Origin: Phorcus lineatus
Taxonomy: Eukaryota; Mollusca; Gastropoda; Trochida; Trochidae
Length of the DNA stretch: 64,000 bases
Direction: 5' to 3'
NCBI GenBank assembly: GCA_921293015.1
Contig: OV121083.1
Span: forward strand, 31,922,908 to 31,986,907
Positions 1-11,858 of this stretch are shown here, in pieces; position 1 is the first letter of the stretch; each line of letters starts with the position of its first letter. The translations under genes were made by a program, and so were the position numbers. The notes beneath the pieces are model-generated. The model did no database searches. It was not told the DNA's origin and saw only the letters and a program-made list of their open reading frames with translations.

Positions 1-448
1 ACAGGTCAGCAACATAACTGGCATCAACCAGACCTCAACAACAATCAGAGGTCAAAGGCAGGGTACCAAAAGTAAAAAAAACTAGTAGATTCTGATTCCA
101 TCTTTTTCTAACTTTAAGGAGGGGATTTGCTGCCGCTTGATGATGTAGATAGAGACTACATATTATCAGGCGATGAACATGGTTTTAAATTACTTGATGA
201 TGTTGATAATTTGGAAATTCATGATAAGTATACACAAATCATAGGTCAGCAAATAATAACAAAGTTGAAATGAGCGGAGTTCACATACCCCTGCTCCCCG
301 TTTAGGACAGAGAATTTCAAAATAGGAAGCTGAACATCATATGTATTGATTTACAGTGGGTAAAATTGCAAGACAATGGAGTTTACTAAGAAGAAGGGAG
401 AAAATGTCATCAACATAAAAGACTCCTCGTAGAGTCACTGTTTTAGTA
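1..448. other. No gene seen
   Basis: AT-rich sequence without a supported exon or element end. Short open frames here lack splice signals or recognisable residues. Confidence 0.5.
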
Positions 449-965
449 ATGTTTCCATGGACACTGCAAAAAAACACCTCATTTGCAGGTCTTACCCTGA
501 AAAGGCACATCAAAGGCTCACAAATGATACATGTATCAATTTTAACAAATCTAGAATGTAAAGTTTTGGAGATATACTCAAGACAATTTTGTCGCACAAT
601 AACTGTTTTAATCATGTTTCCAAAGAGACTGCCCAAATCAAAGTTCATTTTGCAGGTCTAACTCTCAGAAAGGTTATCTAGGTATCATGACTGATATGTG
701 TATGAAGTTTGGTAAAGCTAGCATGTATAGTTTAAGAGATTCATATATATGCTCCGGCAAAGTTCTGGGATGGACGGACAGAATGCATGCTATATACCTG
801 CGCTTACGCTTAAAGTTGGAGATATGATAAAGACGTTGTAGAAATAGTTATTAGGAGATACATATGAGTATATGCTTCTGCAAAGTTCTGGGACGGACAG
901 ATCAGCAGACAGACTTAGACGGACAGAATGCACGCTGTATACCTGGGCTAACGCTTTAAGGCGGG
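449..965. repeat. Dispersed repeat, GGACGGACAG type, two partial units
   Basis: Two diverged units each run through 'caaagttctgg', a GGACGGACAG tract and a 'tatacctg' end. The first also carries 'gtatgaagtttggt' and 'aaagctagcatgta'. The same family recurs near 24.86, 35.24, 41.88 and 42.35 kb in this window. I know such repeats from bivalve genomes, but no element type is assigned. No ORF or TIR was found in it. Confidence 0.6.
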
Positions 966-2160
966 GTTATAAGAAATAGGGTAGAAATAGTTATTAAGAA
1001 TGAAATTGTTCTTGAACTATGTTTTAACAGAATGTAAAACTACTTTTTTAAGTGTTTTTGCAGCAATTCCAAAAGACAGAGATAGTAGAAAGATTTGCTT
1101 GATACATGATGGCAGCATGCCTGTTAGATGTAATGTAAACAGCTTTATGGTGAACTGTGGATAACAATATATGAACTTAAGACATGCTCTAAAATTAATA
1201 AAATCAGGCTCTTTCAGGGGTGTATCAATACTCACTTGTATGAACTTATTGACTTCTCCTCATAACTACTGTGAATAGTATTAGATCTGTATGTGCTAAG
1301 GAGCTAATGTGCAAAGTTTACTTTTTTCTCAAAATCAATTCAAGGATCCTATCAATCAAGTTTGGTGAAAAAGTATGTACTGCATAGGTGCTACGTTTTC
1401 AACAAAGTTTTGGGAAATCTTCCCCAAAAAACTACACAAGATTCCAGTTTATCACAGAAACCTATTCACTTAAACAAAAGACAAGATGATTACTAAACAA
1501 ATTATGACAAAAGCAGCCTATCACTGGAGTGCAGGCTCAAGTCTGAAGGTCAGGAAGCTGACCATTGGAAGAACTAGGTGCTGATGATAAATTGGCAGGA
1601 ATTAATTCTCTTATTCCCAGCAAAGACTTTTCATGTGTTGGTCAATACATCTCCTGGCCAGCTGACCCCGGTGTTGACTTAATGTGCCAATGTAGAGATG
1701 CAGCTCTGTAATAAGAACTAACCATCTCCTTATGCTAAGGAGAAACCCAGCTGCAAATTTCTTCCTTTCCATGATTGGTAATAAACAGCTATTGTTAATG
1801 AAATCTATGGTATAATTTTGTGACAGTGTGAGATAAAAGTATTCCTACTGGTTTCAGCAAGTGGGGTTTCCCTTTGGCTAAGTATCTTACTCTCACCATG
1901 CCTCTGGAATCCCTTTCTTTCAATTTTGTCAATTCAAAATGCAAGTTAAATTTAAAAAAGAGGAAGACAGGTGACATGGTGAAGAAGCAAAAACACAGTT
2001 CTGATGACTGCCATTCTTTGAACAATAATGTCGAATAAATAATATATTAATAAAATAATAATTCCTAACCATAAAAGCTTTGAAAAGAATTCAGATGCAT
2101 TCAGTAATGATTAAAGCTGACTTCACTAAGATTTGTGGTCAAGTGGACAAATGTGGTAAA
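966..2160. other. No gene seen; part of it less AT-rich
   Basis: No splice-flanked coding exon was found. About 1,500-1,740 is of higher complexity than its surroundings and could be constrained non-coding DNA, but nothing in the sequence proves that. Confidence 0.4.
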
Positions 2161-2164
2161 TGCC

Positions 2165-2245
2165 ATGTCATGATAGGATAAGAACCCCAGACCTTTCGAT
2201 CTGAAGCTAAACACATGCACTGCGCTAAACAGCCCTCTTAACAGA
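2165..2245 (-). repeat. tRNA-derived SINE relic
   Basis: On the minus strand a box A-like TAGCGCAGTGCATG is followed about 30 bases later by a box B-like GGGGTTCTTATCC, the spacing of a tRNA head. It does not keep a full cloverleaf, so it is read as a SINE remnant rather than a tRNA gene. Confidence 0.5.
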
Positions 2246-2650
2246 AAACAAGATTTTCTCATTTTGGTGTTTGATGATAGAATTTTTTCTGCTGAAACAG
2301 AGTGAATTGAACAACCAATTCCTAAGCATCTTTATACAATCTTAAAACATTTGTTCACAAACAATAAAGACAATGGAAGTTTATCTAACAAGCTTCAAAT
2401 TTAGTTGTACTGATTAACCCTAAAGTTGCTATACATCATTTTGACAATTGTTGCTTACTTGGATGAATTTTCCAGCCCTCTACTCACTTCAGGTAGGATC
2501 TATTTGGCACTGCGGGCTGAACTTCCCAAATGATAAACCACTCATCATATTTACAATGTATGATGTGTTTATTTGGCAAGGGCATAAAGAAACGGTCATT
2601 ACCGGTACTTAAATTCTAATGCACTGGTCCAATTAACAGATTGTCTTTCT
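2246..2650. other. No gene seen
   Basis: AT-rich filler between the SINE relic and the TTAA-flanked MITE. No feature supported. Confidence 0.5.
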
Positions 2651-2654
2651 TTAA

Positions 2655-3123
2655 AGAGCCACTACGTGATTTTCTTAACATATTATTTACCATTGATACG
2701 AACCTATATGTCATATGTGGTGATATGAAATCAAAACATCTTAACTTTTCATGTCCAAAAGACATATATATGACAAATACTGGTTTTCAATGAAAATCTA
2801 AAAACAGCCTTATAAATGCAGAGAGGTGTAGATATCACGTCCTATATACATGGATAGTAGTTATTTGACCTAACAAACACTATCAACTCCTAACTGCCCT
2901 CCTGGTTGTTTTAAATAAGTCTCCAAAATTACGTTTCACTATTTGACGCGCACCATTGTCCGGTTTTCGATCATAATTACGACGTTCTACCTTCATATTG
3001 TCACTTTGAAAAAACGATAAGCTTCAAAATGTGTCATTTTGGTAACAGTCGATATTTCGCGATCTAATGACACCATTGATTAAGTTTGGCATATATGACT
3101 CCAACAACTCATGGAGTGGCTCT
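2655..3123. mobile_element. MITE, 469 bp, TTAA target-site duplication
   Basis: Terminal inverted repeats start AGAGCCACT on the left and end AGTGGCTCT on the right. Each is bordered by TTAA (2,651-2,654 and 3,124-3,127). TTAA duplication is known for the piggyBac and Kolobok superfamilies. There is no coding capacity, so it is non-autonomous. Just outside the right end (3,143-3,182) is a diverged inverted copy of its own internal 3,069-3,105 sequence. Confidence 0.75.
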
Positions 3124-3551
3124 TTAAAGGGGCGCACAGTATGTCGTTGGGGTCAAATATGTCAAACTTCATAAATGGTGTTATTTCATAGACAAGAAGT
3201 GGTTGTTTCTGAAAATTAACATCAATATTAATCAGTTAGCATAGTGACAATGAACAGGAAAAGGTCGAGATTTATGATAGAAACTGGACAAATGACTGGA
3301 TAAAATGACTTCATGTTAAGTCAGTATTTCAGTTATCTATCAAGGGAAATAAACAAATTGACTTCCGGTTGCGCATGTAGAGGGATAAGACGTGTGCTGA
3401 CGAGCTCCGGCTACCCCGCCACAAATTTGTCTTCATCTACAATATTTTACCAGGGATACATCACTTGCTTTACGAAACGACATTATACGTTTGCCATCAA
3501 CATCAAAAGTAAGTTATTTGGTGAGAACAACTTTTGCAAATAGCTACTTTA

Positions 3552-4313
3552 ATGAACTCAACTGAAACAGACAATATGTCAACGAGTCGACTTCGCTCGG
3601 GTGGAAACCCGTCGTTCGAGGAAATAGTGCAAGCCTCTGAAAGTAGACTTTCAAATCTTATGGTTGAAATGAAAAAAGACTTGCAAAGCTCAATTGAATC
3701 ACTAAAGGCCGACATTGGCAGTGTTAAAACTAAAGTCGAGAGCATTGAACATGAGGTAGCCGTTCACGACGATGAGCTCAAATCCCTGCGCGACAAACTA
3801 TCTCTGAGTCAACAGTCGAACGCCTATCTTGAAAAACAATTGCTTTTAAAAGACATACACGACAGAAAAAGCAATCTTTTATTTTATGGCGTGCCCGAAT
3901 CTCCACAAGAAAACACTGAGAGAGCTCTGCGGTCCTTTCTTATAACCTCCCTAAAATTCACGGAACAGTGTGTAAACGACATTTTTTTCAAAACTGTCCA
4001 CAGACTTACGCTATCGGAATATCAACGCAAAAATAACCCGTCTCCAATTCGCAGTATTATTGCCACTTTCCTATATATGCCGGATTGAGAGGCTGTTTTG
4101 GAAGCACGGTCCTTCCTCCGTGGAACTGGACAGAGTGTACAGACTGATCTACCCCCTATGCTCAAGAAGAAACGTGCTATTTTGGGGAGACAAGCAAACG
4201 AAATCCGCAAGCGAGATGGACTCTGGACCCGTGTACGCCTGATCGGTACTGACATTGCCATCGAAACAAAAGATCCAACAAGTACGAGATCGACCTGGAC
4301 AAAATACGAATAA
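3552..4313 (+). pseudogene. L1-1 ORF1 (RNA-binding protein), one in-frame stop
   Basis: ORF1 proteins of L1-type LINEs bind their own RNA and form trimers. This one has an N-terminal heptad-rich coiled-coil stretch (about residues 20-100), an RRM-like strand around DRKSNLLFYGV, and a C-terminal basic segment around TDLPPMLKKKRAIL. It matches the 258-aa ORF1 of L1-full along its length. An in-frame TGA (4,086-4,088) sits where L1-full has DDREVV, so a CGA-to-TGA change at a CpG is the likely cause. The frame is open on both sides of it. I take ATG 3,552 as the start because the upstream reading relies on a TTG. Confidence 0.85.
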
Positions 4314-5516
4314 AAGTCAAAGCTAAAAGTGTTTTCCGCCCAAAGTAACAATTTCTCTTTAATTGACAATTTTTCTACTATCAAAATACGGATTTATGTC
4401 TACAAACCAATGTTTGATGACTATAGGATCATGTAATTTCGCTGTGTTTTTTTTACACGTGACGCACAGCATGCATGCTTATCCCGCGCTAAATTTTGTG
4501 CTATAACCACGTGGTGTGTCTGTGCCTGAGGACTGTGTGTAGTGTGTCGTTGTTTTTTTTTCCTTATTGTGGATTACCATTGTTTCCAAATATGTGGACC
4601 CTAATGTGAGTACTTTTCTTTATCACTTAGACTGTCTATCATTATCACTAATTCTTAATAATGTATAATTTATGACTTAAGCGTCGACAAGCAAACGAGT
4701 ACTCCGTCGTTCTTGCGCGGTTATTTTTTGCTGGTATATTCATACGCTTGACAATGTGTATTTTTACGTATGTTCTGTAGCTTGTAGCTGTATTTATCAA
4801 TGCTGTTGTTGCATACTTAGTTTCGGTTGAATGTATGTTTGATTTACAATGCCCAGCATATTAATTTACTTAGCTTGTTAAGTAGTTCACGCTGTGCATA
4901 CAACACATTTACACGTGACGAACATGGCACAACATGCATGCTTGTGGCACGCTATTACCTGAGGACCGATGTACACGAATATGTGACACATTCCTGACCT
5001 ACGAATTATCTTTTTAACAACAATTACGGGCTCAAGAGGTTTTTTCCCCCCTTTCTTTCGCTTACAGCAAACACTGTTTACCAACTGTTATAAAGTACTA
5101 AGACAAGCTTGTACTTTGTGTAAGATCCAAAGTCTTTACCAATTGTGTAAATTGCCCTTTCTTTTACTTTTTTTCGTTTTGATTACGTTCCCTTTAACTT
5201 GTCAAAGGGGTAGCCGAGCAAAAGCTCATAGCACCGTCTATAAACCCTTCTTTCCTGTATGGCCGAATGCTTTTTCTTTTACTTAATGGTATCAATCACC
5301 AAACATAAAGCTCTCCCAAACCAGAAATTTACATCAACATTTCCAAACCAACATTTTAATTCAGAGCAACTCAATATATTTGACATACTACAAATCTTGT
5401 ATTCAACATCTACAGTCTACATTCATCTTGTTAAACAAAACTCTTCTAACCATCTAGTCTTGCTTCCTTCTACCATCTCTTCACTGCCTTATTCAACAAT
5501 ATCAACCTAATGAACA
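4314..5516 (+). other. L1-1 inter-ORF spacer, 1.2 kb
   Basis: Sequence between ORF1 and ORF2. A motif around ACACGTGACG...GCATGCATGCTT occurs twice (near 4,456 and 4,911). Mammalian L1 has only tens of bases here, whereas L1-full in this window has 1.68 kb, so the long spacer looks like a family trait. No protein-like frame was recognised. Confidence 0.7.
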
Positions 5517-5964
5517 ATGCATAATACTGTAAAGATAACATCGTATAACTGTAGAGGGTTACATGATAGACTGAAACGCCAAGAGGTATTCCGCTTCCTT
5601 AGGAAAAAACGATCATTAATTTATTGCTTACAAGATGTCCACTTTACTCCACAACTTGAACAGAACATTAAACAGGAATGGGGAAATAAACACTGTTACA
5701 TAAATTCTAATAAGAGCAATGCAAGGGGTGTAGCTATCTTGGTATCAAGTAATTTAGATTTTACAGTGGACTTTGAGCATAGAGATGACAGTGATAATGT
5801 AATTGGATTAGAGCTTACTATCAATGATTTCAAATTAGCTTTAGTAAATATTTATGGGCCGAGTACGGACAATCCTGATTTTTACGAATATATCGATGTA
5901 CTTATAAGATCATTTCAAACAGACAATATAGCACTCTGTGGGGATTGGAATATTATTCAAGACC
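5517..5964 (+). pseudogene. L1-1 ORF2, 5' part: APE-type endonuclease
   Basis: The first 149 codons of ORF2, the endonuclease/reverse transcriptase that nicks target DNA and primes cDNA synthesis. Apurinic-endonuclease motifs appear in order: SYNCRG, CLQDVHFTP, NARGVAIL, VNIYGP and CGDWN. The frame is open up to 'CGDWNIIQD'. Beyond that the DNA is foreign, and the next LINE codons (DTFNYKN) are found 15.2 kb away at 21,196. In L1-full, CGDWN is followed by seven residues and then DTFNYKN, so almost nothing of the LINE is missing at the break. Confidence 0.9.
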
Positions 5965-7631
5965 GATGGACAGTGTGCCCATGCACCCCTCAATAATGAT
6001 GACGACAAGAAGCCCTGGTTCAACGGTGAGAGCGAGTCTATGGACATACTTCGTGATGTGGTGATGGACAGAAGACTGATGAAAGGGATGGTTCATTTCA
6101 CAAACTTTCGGTAAGTCACTTCTTCCCTTTTCACTGCCATCATTTTTGTAAGACATTGTTGGAGACTGTTTTAAATATTTGGTAAATTCTTGAGAAGTTC
6201 ATTATGAAAAATTCCTATAAGTCATATATTTCCTTACAGGGCAACCATATTCAGTAGATGAAGTATAACACAATGGTTGGAATACTCAGTTATGGTATGA
6301 GATTTTAGTTGATATCTTAGCCCTAAATCTTGTTACAAAATTACATTTCTTCTACAGACACACTGGCAGCCTGGAGGTCTTCCACAACCACATTCTGATG
6401 TACTGCTCAAAGAGACAATCATACCAGTAAGTCGACAAAATTTTGCTTTCATCACTTAAAAAGTTTATGTACCTTTGAGTTATAGTGAGTAAAATTTAAA
6501 TACATAAGAAACATGAACATTCACCAGTCATATAAAGACTGGATGGGTAGGTGGTATTTCGTCTGTAAACATGTATATCATCCTCATTACGTTATTTCAA
6601 ATAAACTATGCGAGGGAGTTGATTTTAAAACAGCGTGGGGATTTTGTTTTTATGTACATCTTATGAATGAGATGCAAAGAAAATTATCAGCTGTGCTGTT
6701 TGAGTGGCATTCTAGGAGTTCATGGTATAAGGAAGACAAGAGTAATTCTATGGATGAACAACTTTTTTATTGGATGGTGGCAACGTTTTGGTATAGATTC
6801 TTATAAGTCTAAGTATAAGAATCTATACCGAAACCCCGCCACCATCCAATAAAGAAGTTGTTCATCCATAGAATTAATCTTGTCTTCCTAAGAAAATTAT
6901 CATTACAAGCAAACATTTTTAATGAGGCAGTTATTATGAAGGCATATACACCAAGACAGTTATTGAGGTTATGTGAAGTAACCCCTCCGAGAATAAGTGA
7001 CATAAAATTGAAATTATGTAATCTTCAGAACCGCTCTATTCCAAATGTGAAATTTAGTTGACTCATTTGACCAAAATCTATAATAAACATTTCTCTAATC
7101 TTTTATTTTCCATTTTTAACTAATTTTATTCTTATTTGCAACAGGTTCCCTGGTTATCGTGCACGAAATCTGCTAGCCGCCATTGACTTCAATCATCATG
7201 TGCACAGACCTGATCTTGTGGACGAAAATGGTGATTCAAGGTTTGTTAGTTTTCTAGTACTATCTCTTTTGAAATAAATAATCAAATCACATTTTATGTT
7301 TTGCACATTTTCATTTCTATTTTTTTTTTAAGTTTCAACTATTTTCATTTCTAGTTTTTATTAAGTTTCAATTCATAATTTCAGACAGAAACCAAGATAC
7401 AGCAAACGTGCAAAGAGTTGGAGCACAAGACCTCTAAAGATCGACAAGGGGTACTCCTACAAATATGACCTACAGTGCATGATCTTTGAGGAGAAGGTCA
7501 AGGACCCTCTCCCAACAAACAGGAAAGCACAACCAAGAGAGGATGACCCCAGAAGAATCTCAAGGTCAATAGCAAAGATTCCGTGTCCCCCAAAATCAGA
7601 ACTTGTAGCAAAACAAAAATCAAGGTTCTAG
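5965..7631 (+). CDS. Gene A: C-terminal exons of a transposase-like protein (5' truncated)
   Basis: Four exons join in one frame: 5,965-6,110, 6,358-6,426, 7,145-7,240 and 7,385-7,631 (TAG), giving 185 residues. Donors are GTAAG, GTAAG and GTTTG; all acceptors are AG after pyrimidines. From memory (not searched), the pattern C-x-H, W, then FRHTGSLEVFHN, YCSKRQ, ARNLLAAIDFN and a basic tail matches the C-terminal part of a family of DDE-transposase-like, often THAP-bearing proteins widespread in fish and invertebrates. Their catalytic part would lie upstream and is missing: the first exon is cut where the LINE sequence begins. The LINE reading frame is not in phase with it. The remnant is free of stops, but without its start it is probably not expressed as such. 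Confidence 0.65.
6731..6888. repeat. Near-perfect hairpin, about 75-bp arms, in a gene A intron
   Basis: Arms 6,731-6,805 and 6,814-6,888 are almost exact reverse complements around an 8-base loop. It lies in the intron between the second and third gene A exons. It looks like a foldback MITE; transcribed, it would form a long duplex. Confidence 0.8.
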
Positions 7632-7701
7632 AAACATGATCAGATCAATTGAAATAATGAAACAAATAATTTGCTGTCTCTCAAACTTTATTAAATTTGT
7701 T

Positions 7702-8057
7702 TAAAAGTTTTTTCATGTACATGGTCGTCAATGTAGTTGACATATTGAAGTGTTGTAATAATATCACATTTTATGTACACATCCACATTCAAGATATATC
7801 TGGCTGTCCGTAGTTATTTTCATGAAACATTATCTCATTGTATAAAAATATTTTTATACTGTGGTTTCATTGTATATGATTAAAAGTTTGTTCATGTATA
7901 TGGTCGTCAATGTAGTTGACATATTGAAGTGTTGTAATAATATCACATTGTATTGACACATTCAAGATATATCTGGCTGTCAGTAGTTATTTTCTTGAAA
8001 TAATGTTGATTATCTCATTGTATAAATTTTGTTACACTAGTTTTATTATATATGATA
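7702..8057. repeat. Tandem duplication, period about 179 bp
   Basis: Two copies, each running from 'taaaagttt' through 'ggtcgtcaatgtagttgaca' and 'gatatatctggctgtc'. They lie just after the gene A stop codon, so probably in its 3' UTR or trailing sequence. Confidence 0.75.
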
Positions 8058-8884
8058 TAGGTCATATACAAAACATATACATGTACATCAAAAGAAAATG
8101 ATATATTTAACATTACCACATGGTAACTCGTAGCTGTGAACAAAATGTCCTATTATAAAATTGTGCTTCCATAACATAACCTGTTCAATGCTGAGCTCAC
8201 CTGAGAATGAATATACATGGTCTGGGTTTAATTACATATTAAATATGAATAAGCTTGTGTATGTACATGTGCTGTTGTATTACATAGACTGAACATGATG
8301 AAATCTACCTTTGTCTTACTTTTTATACACAACAATCTGTCCCAGACAAAATCCATGACATAATATGATCATGTTTTATGTGCACATTTAGCGATCATTT
8401 ATGATAAAGTTGTTTTATAAATAGACCTGTAAATCTAGCTCAGGACAGTGTATGCTAGCTTTATTTATTGATATATTTAGATGTTGTGGTTTTATTACAC
8501 ATAGGAGATGTGAATAAATATATATACGTACACAGAAAAAATCATTAACTTTGTAAGAATATGCAAGTCCTTTGAATAATCTATTCTTATATACATATGA
8601 AGATTAAAACCATAATGTCCCCTTTAACATTACGCCTATGGGAAAAAAATTATATGTCTTTAAATGAAAGAGCGGACTTCGTACGATATATTTAGCGCGA
8701 TTTTACGGACAGATTGTATACAGAAAGAGCGATTTCAACGGATTTAAAAATCCCGCTGGTGGCCAGCGGAAATTCGCTGTTGACATAATCTAGGTCAAAG
8801 CCCAGTGCGCATGTTCGGACATAATGGAATCACCAACGTAACTGGTTCGCGCGTTTCATTGCGCACAGTGACAGAATAAACAAC

Positions 8885-11823
8885 ATGGCTGCACTTGCTG
8901 AGTTTGTCTGCGGGCGAATTTTGAGCGATGTAATTTCCCCAGGAGGACGGCTGGGCTTTAGTCACGAGATGCCGAGGAAACAACTGCTAAATGCCTGGTA
9001 AGAATTGGTAAATTCCAAAGATAATATTGCTGTGAACGTCGCAATTTAGATTTTCATAGCGATTGACACTAGAATATGACCGAGTCAGTTTGAGTAACTT
9101 AACATGTCGTCATATGGTCATCATTCATTCAAAGTAGTTGATTTATTCAAATAATAATGACAGGCTACACACTGATAGTTCACAAGCACTTCTCTCCTCA
9201 AGTGTCGGCATATGCGTGTAAAAACTCGATAGTTTTCTGTATCCATAATCCAATACAATAATAATAATAATAATAATAATAAATATAGTCGCAAGCGACG
9301 ACAAAAGGATTCAGCGCATAAAAAGCACATTCAGTACAAAGATAGTGATGTTAGCTACCTGCCCTGAAAATTTGCATTAAGCTTCAGCGGCATGTTTTAT
9401 CTGAAAATTGCGATTATTGGAAAGAAGTTGATAATGTGCAAAAAGTATGCTAATTTGGAATTCGCCGTGATTTGCTTTTTTGCTCATGATGTAATTGCCT
9501 ATCGTTTAAAACAGGTTTCAGGTCTGTAAGTGCATTTTGAAAAAACTTCCCATGTTAATTTTTCAAAATTTCGATCCTACTGTGCCTTTAACGCTTATGC
9601 CGATTAAGCCCAAAAGCTTATTGTTGCATCGTCACATGAAGCTCTATCAGGCTGGCAAGTTTGGCTGTAATAGCTTTAGCGGTTTGGGCTGAATCGTGTC
9701 CACAAGAATCGTCGAATCATGACAAGCAATTTCTGGAACAAATAAGTTGATAATGTGCAAAAACTATAATAGTTAGGAAATCGTCATGATTTACTTTTTT
9801 GTTTGAATTGATATTACGCTTCTTTCAAAACAAGTTTCAAGTCTCTAAGTGCATTTTGAAAAATTACCCCATGTTAATTTTGAAAAAGGTATTTTTCCCG
9901 ATTTTGATCGATTATTGTGAACGAAAATGACTGTTCGCGACCAATGTTTTTATTGATTTGTAAAGTGCCCATAGTGGTTTCACATTCCTGTGAAAATGAT
10001 GCAATTGTGAGTCTAACTTTTTGAGTTATCGCCCCTTGAACATGCTCACATGTGCTAAGTCGCCCGACTTCGAAGGGTTGCTGAGTAAAAAGTATTAAAG
10101 TTTGAGGAACAATTTAGAGTATCCTTTTCTCCTCAGTACTTCAGCTACAACATATGTAACTTTCAGCTCTGAGATGCTAGTATCTTCAGAGGAGAAGATT
10201 CTCAAAGGTGCGTGGGGTCCGAAAACTTCAAAAAGTCAAAAAAAGTAATATGGCGGCGTAAGTATGCATGCTACGAAGTCGCCATGATTTACTTTTTTGC
10301 TCCAAATGTAATTGCCTATCGTTTGAAAAAAGTTTCAGGTCTCTAAGTGCATTTTGAAAAAAAATCCCATGTTAATTTTTGAAAATTTGAGTGGTACTGT
10401 GCCTTTAACGCTTAATCCGATTAAGCCCAAAAGCTTATTAGAACCCCTTCTCATGAAGTTCTACCAGACTGCGAAGTTTGGCTGTTGTAGCTTTAGCGGT
10501 TTAGGCTAAATCGGGTCCACAAAATCGGTGGAAAAAAAAAAAAAAAAAAAAAAAAAATATAGTCGCAAGCGACGACAAAAGGATTCAGCGCATAAAAAGC
10601 ACATTCAGTACAAAGATAGTAATGTTAGCTAGCTTCACTGAAAATTTCATGAAGATTGGTGCATGCATTAAGCTTCAGCGGCATGTTTTATCTGGAAATT
10701 GCGATTATTGCAAAGAAGTTGATAATGTGCAAAAAGTATGCTACTTAGGAATTCGCCGTGATTTGCTTTTTTGCTCGTGATGTAATTGCCTATAGTTTAA
10801 ATCAAATTACAAGTCTCTAAGTGCATTTTGAAAAAAATTCCCATGTTAATTTTTCGAACTTTGGATCGTACTGTGCCTTTAACACTTAAGCCGATTAAGC
10901 CCAAAAGCTTATTGTGGCTTCGTCTCATGCAGTTCTATCAGACTGGCAAGTTTGGCTGTAATAGCTTGAGCGGTTTTGGCTGAATCGTGTTCACAAGAAT
11001 TGTGGAATAATGAAAACCTATTTCTGGAACAAATAAGTTGATAATGCCAAAAAACTATAATAGTTATGAAATCGTCATGATTGACTTTTTTGTTGATACT
11101 GTTAGTACGCTTCATTCAAAACAAGTTTCAGGTCTCTAAGTGCATTTTGAAAAATTAGCCCATGTTAATTTTTAAAAAGGTACTTTTTACCAATTTTGAT
11201 CGAGTATTGTGAACGGAAATGACTGTTCGCGACCAATGTTTTTATTGATTTGTAAAGTGCCCATAGTGGTTTCACATTCCTGTGAAAATGATGCAATTGT
11301 GAGTCTAACTTTTTGAGTTATCGCCCCTTGAACATGCTCACATGTGCTAACTCGCCCGACTTCAAAGGGTTGCTGAGTAAAAAGTATTAAAGTTTGAGGA
11401 ACAATTTAGAGTATCCTTTTCTCCTCAGTACTTCAGCTACAACATATGTAACTTTCAGCTCTGAGATGCTAGTATCTTCGGAGGAGAAGATTCTCAAAGG
11501 TGCGTGGGGTCCGAAAATTTCAAAAAGTCAAAAAAAGTAATATGGCGGCGTAAGTATGCATGCTACGAAGTCGCCATGATTTACTTTTTTGCTCCAAATG
11601 TAATTGCCTATCATTTGAAAAAAGTTTCAGGTCTGTAAGTGCATTTTGAAAAAAAAACCCATGTTAATTTTTGAAAATTTGATTGGTACTGTGCCTTTAA
11701 CGCTTAATCCGATTAAGCCCAAAAGCTTATTAGAACCCCTTCTCATGAAGTTCTACAAGACTGCGAAGTTTGGCTGTTGTAGCTTTAGCGGTTTATGCTA
11801 AATCGGGTCCACAAAATCGGTGG

Positions 11824-11858
<35 letters not shown>

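Noticed and set aside
2173-2236. Functional tRNA gene
   Set aside because: Box-like motifs exist but arms do not pair into a full cloverleaf; better read as a SINE relic.
8795-8983. Minus-strand open frame of 62 residues
   Set aside because: It overlaps the plus-strand exon 1 of putative gene C, which has a start and a donor; the minus frame has neither.
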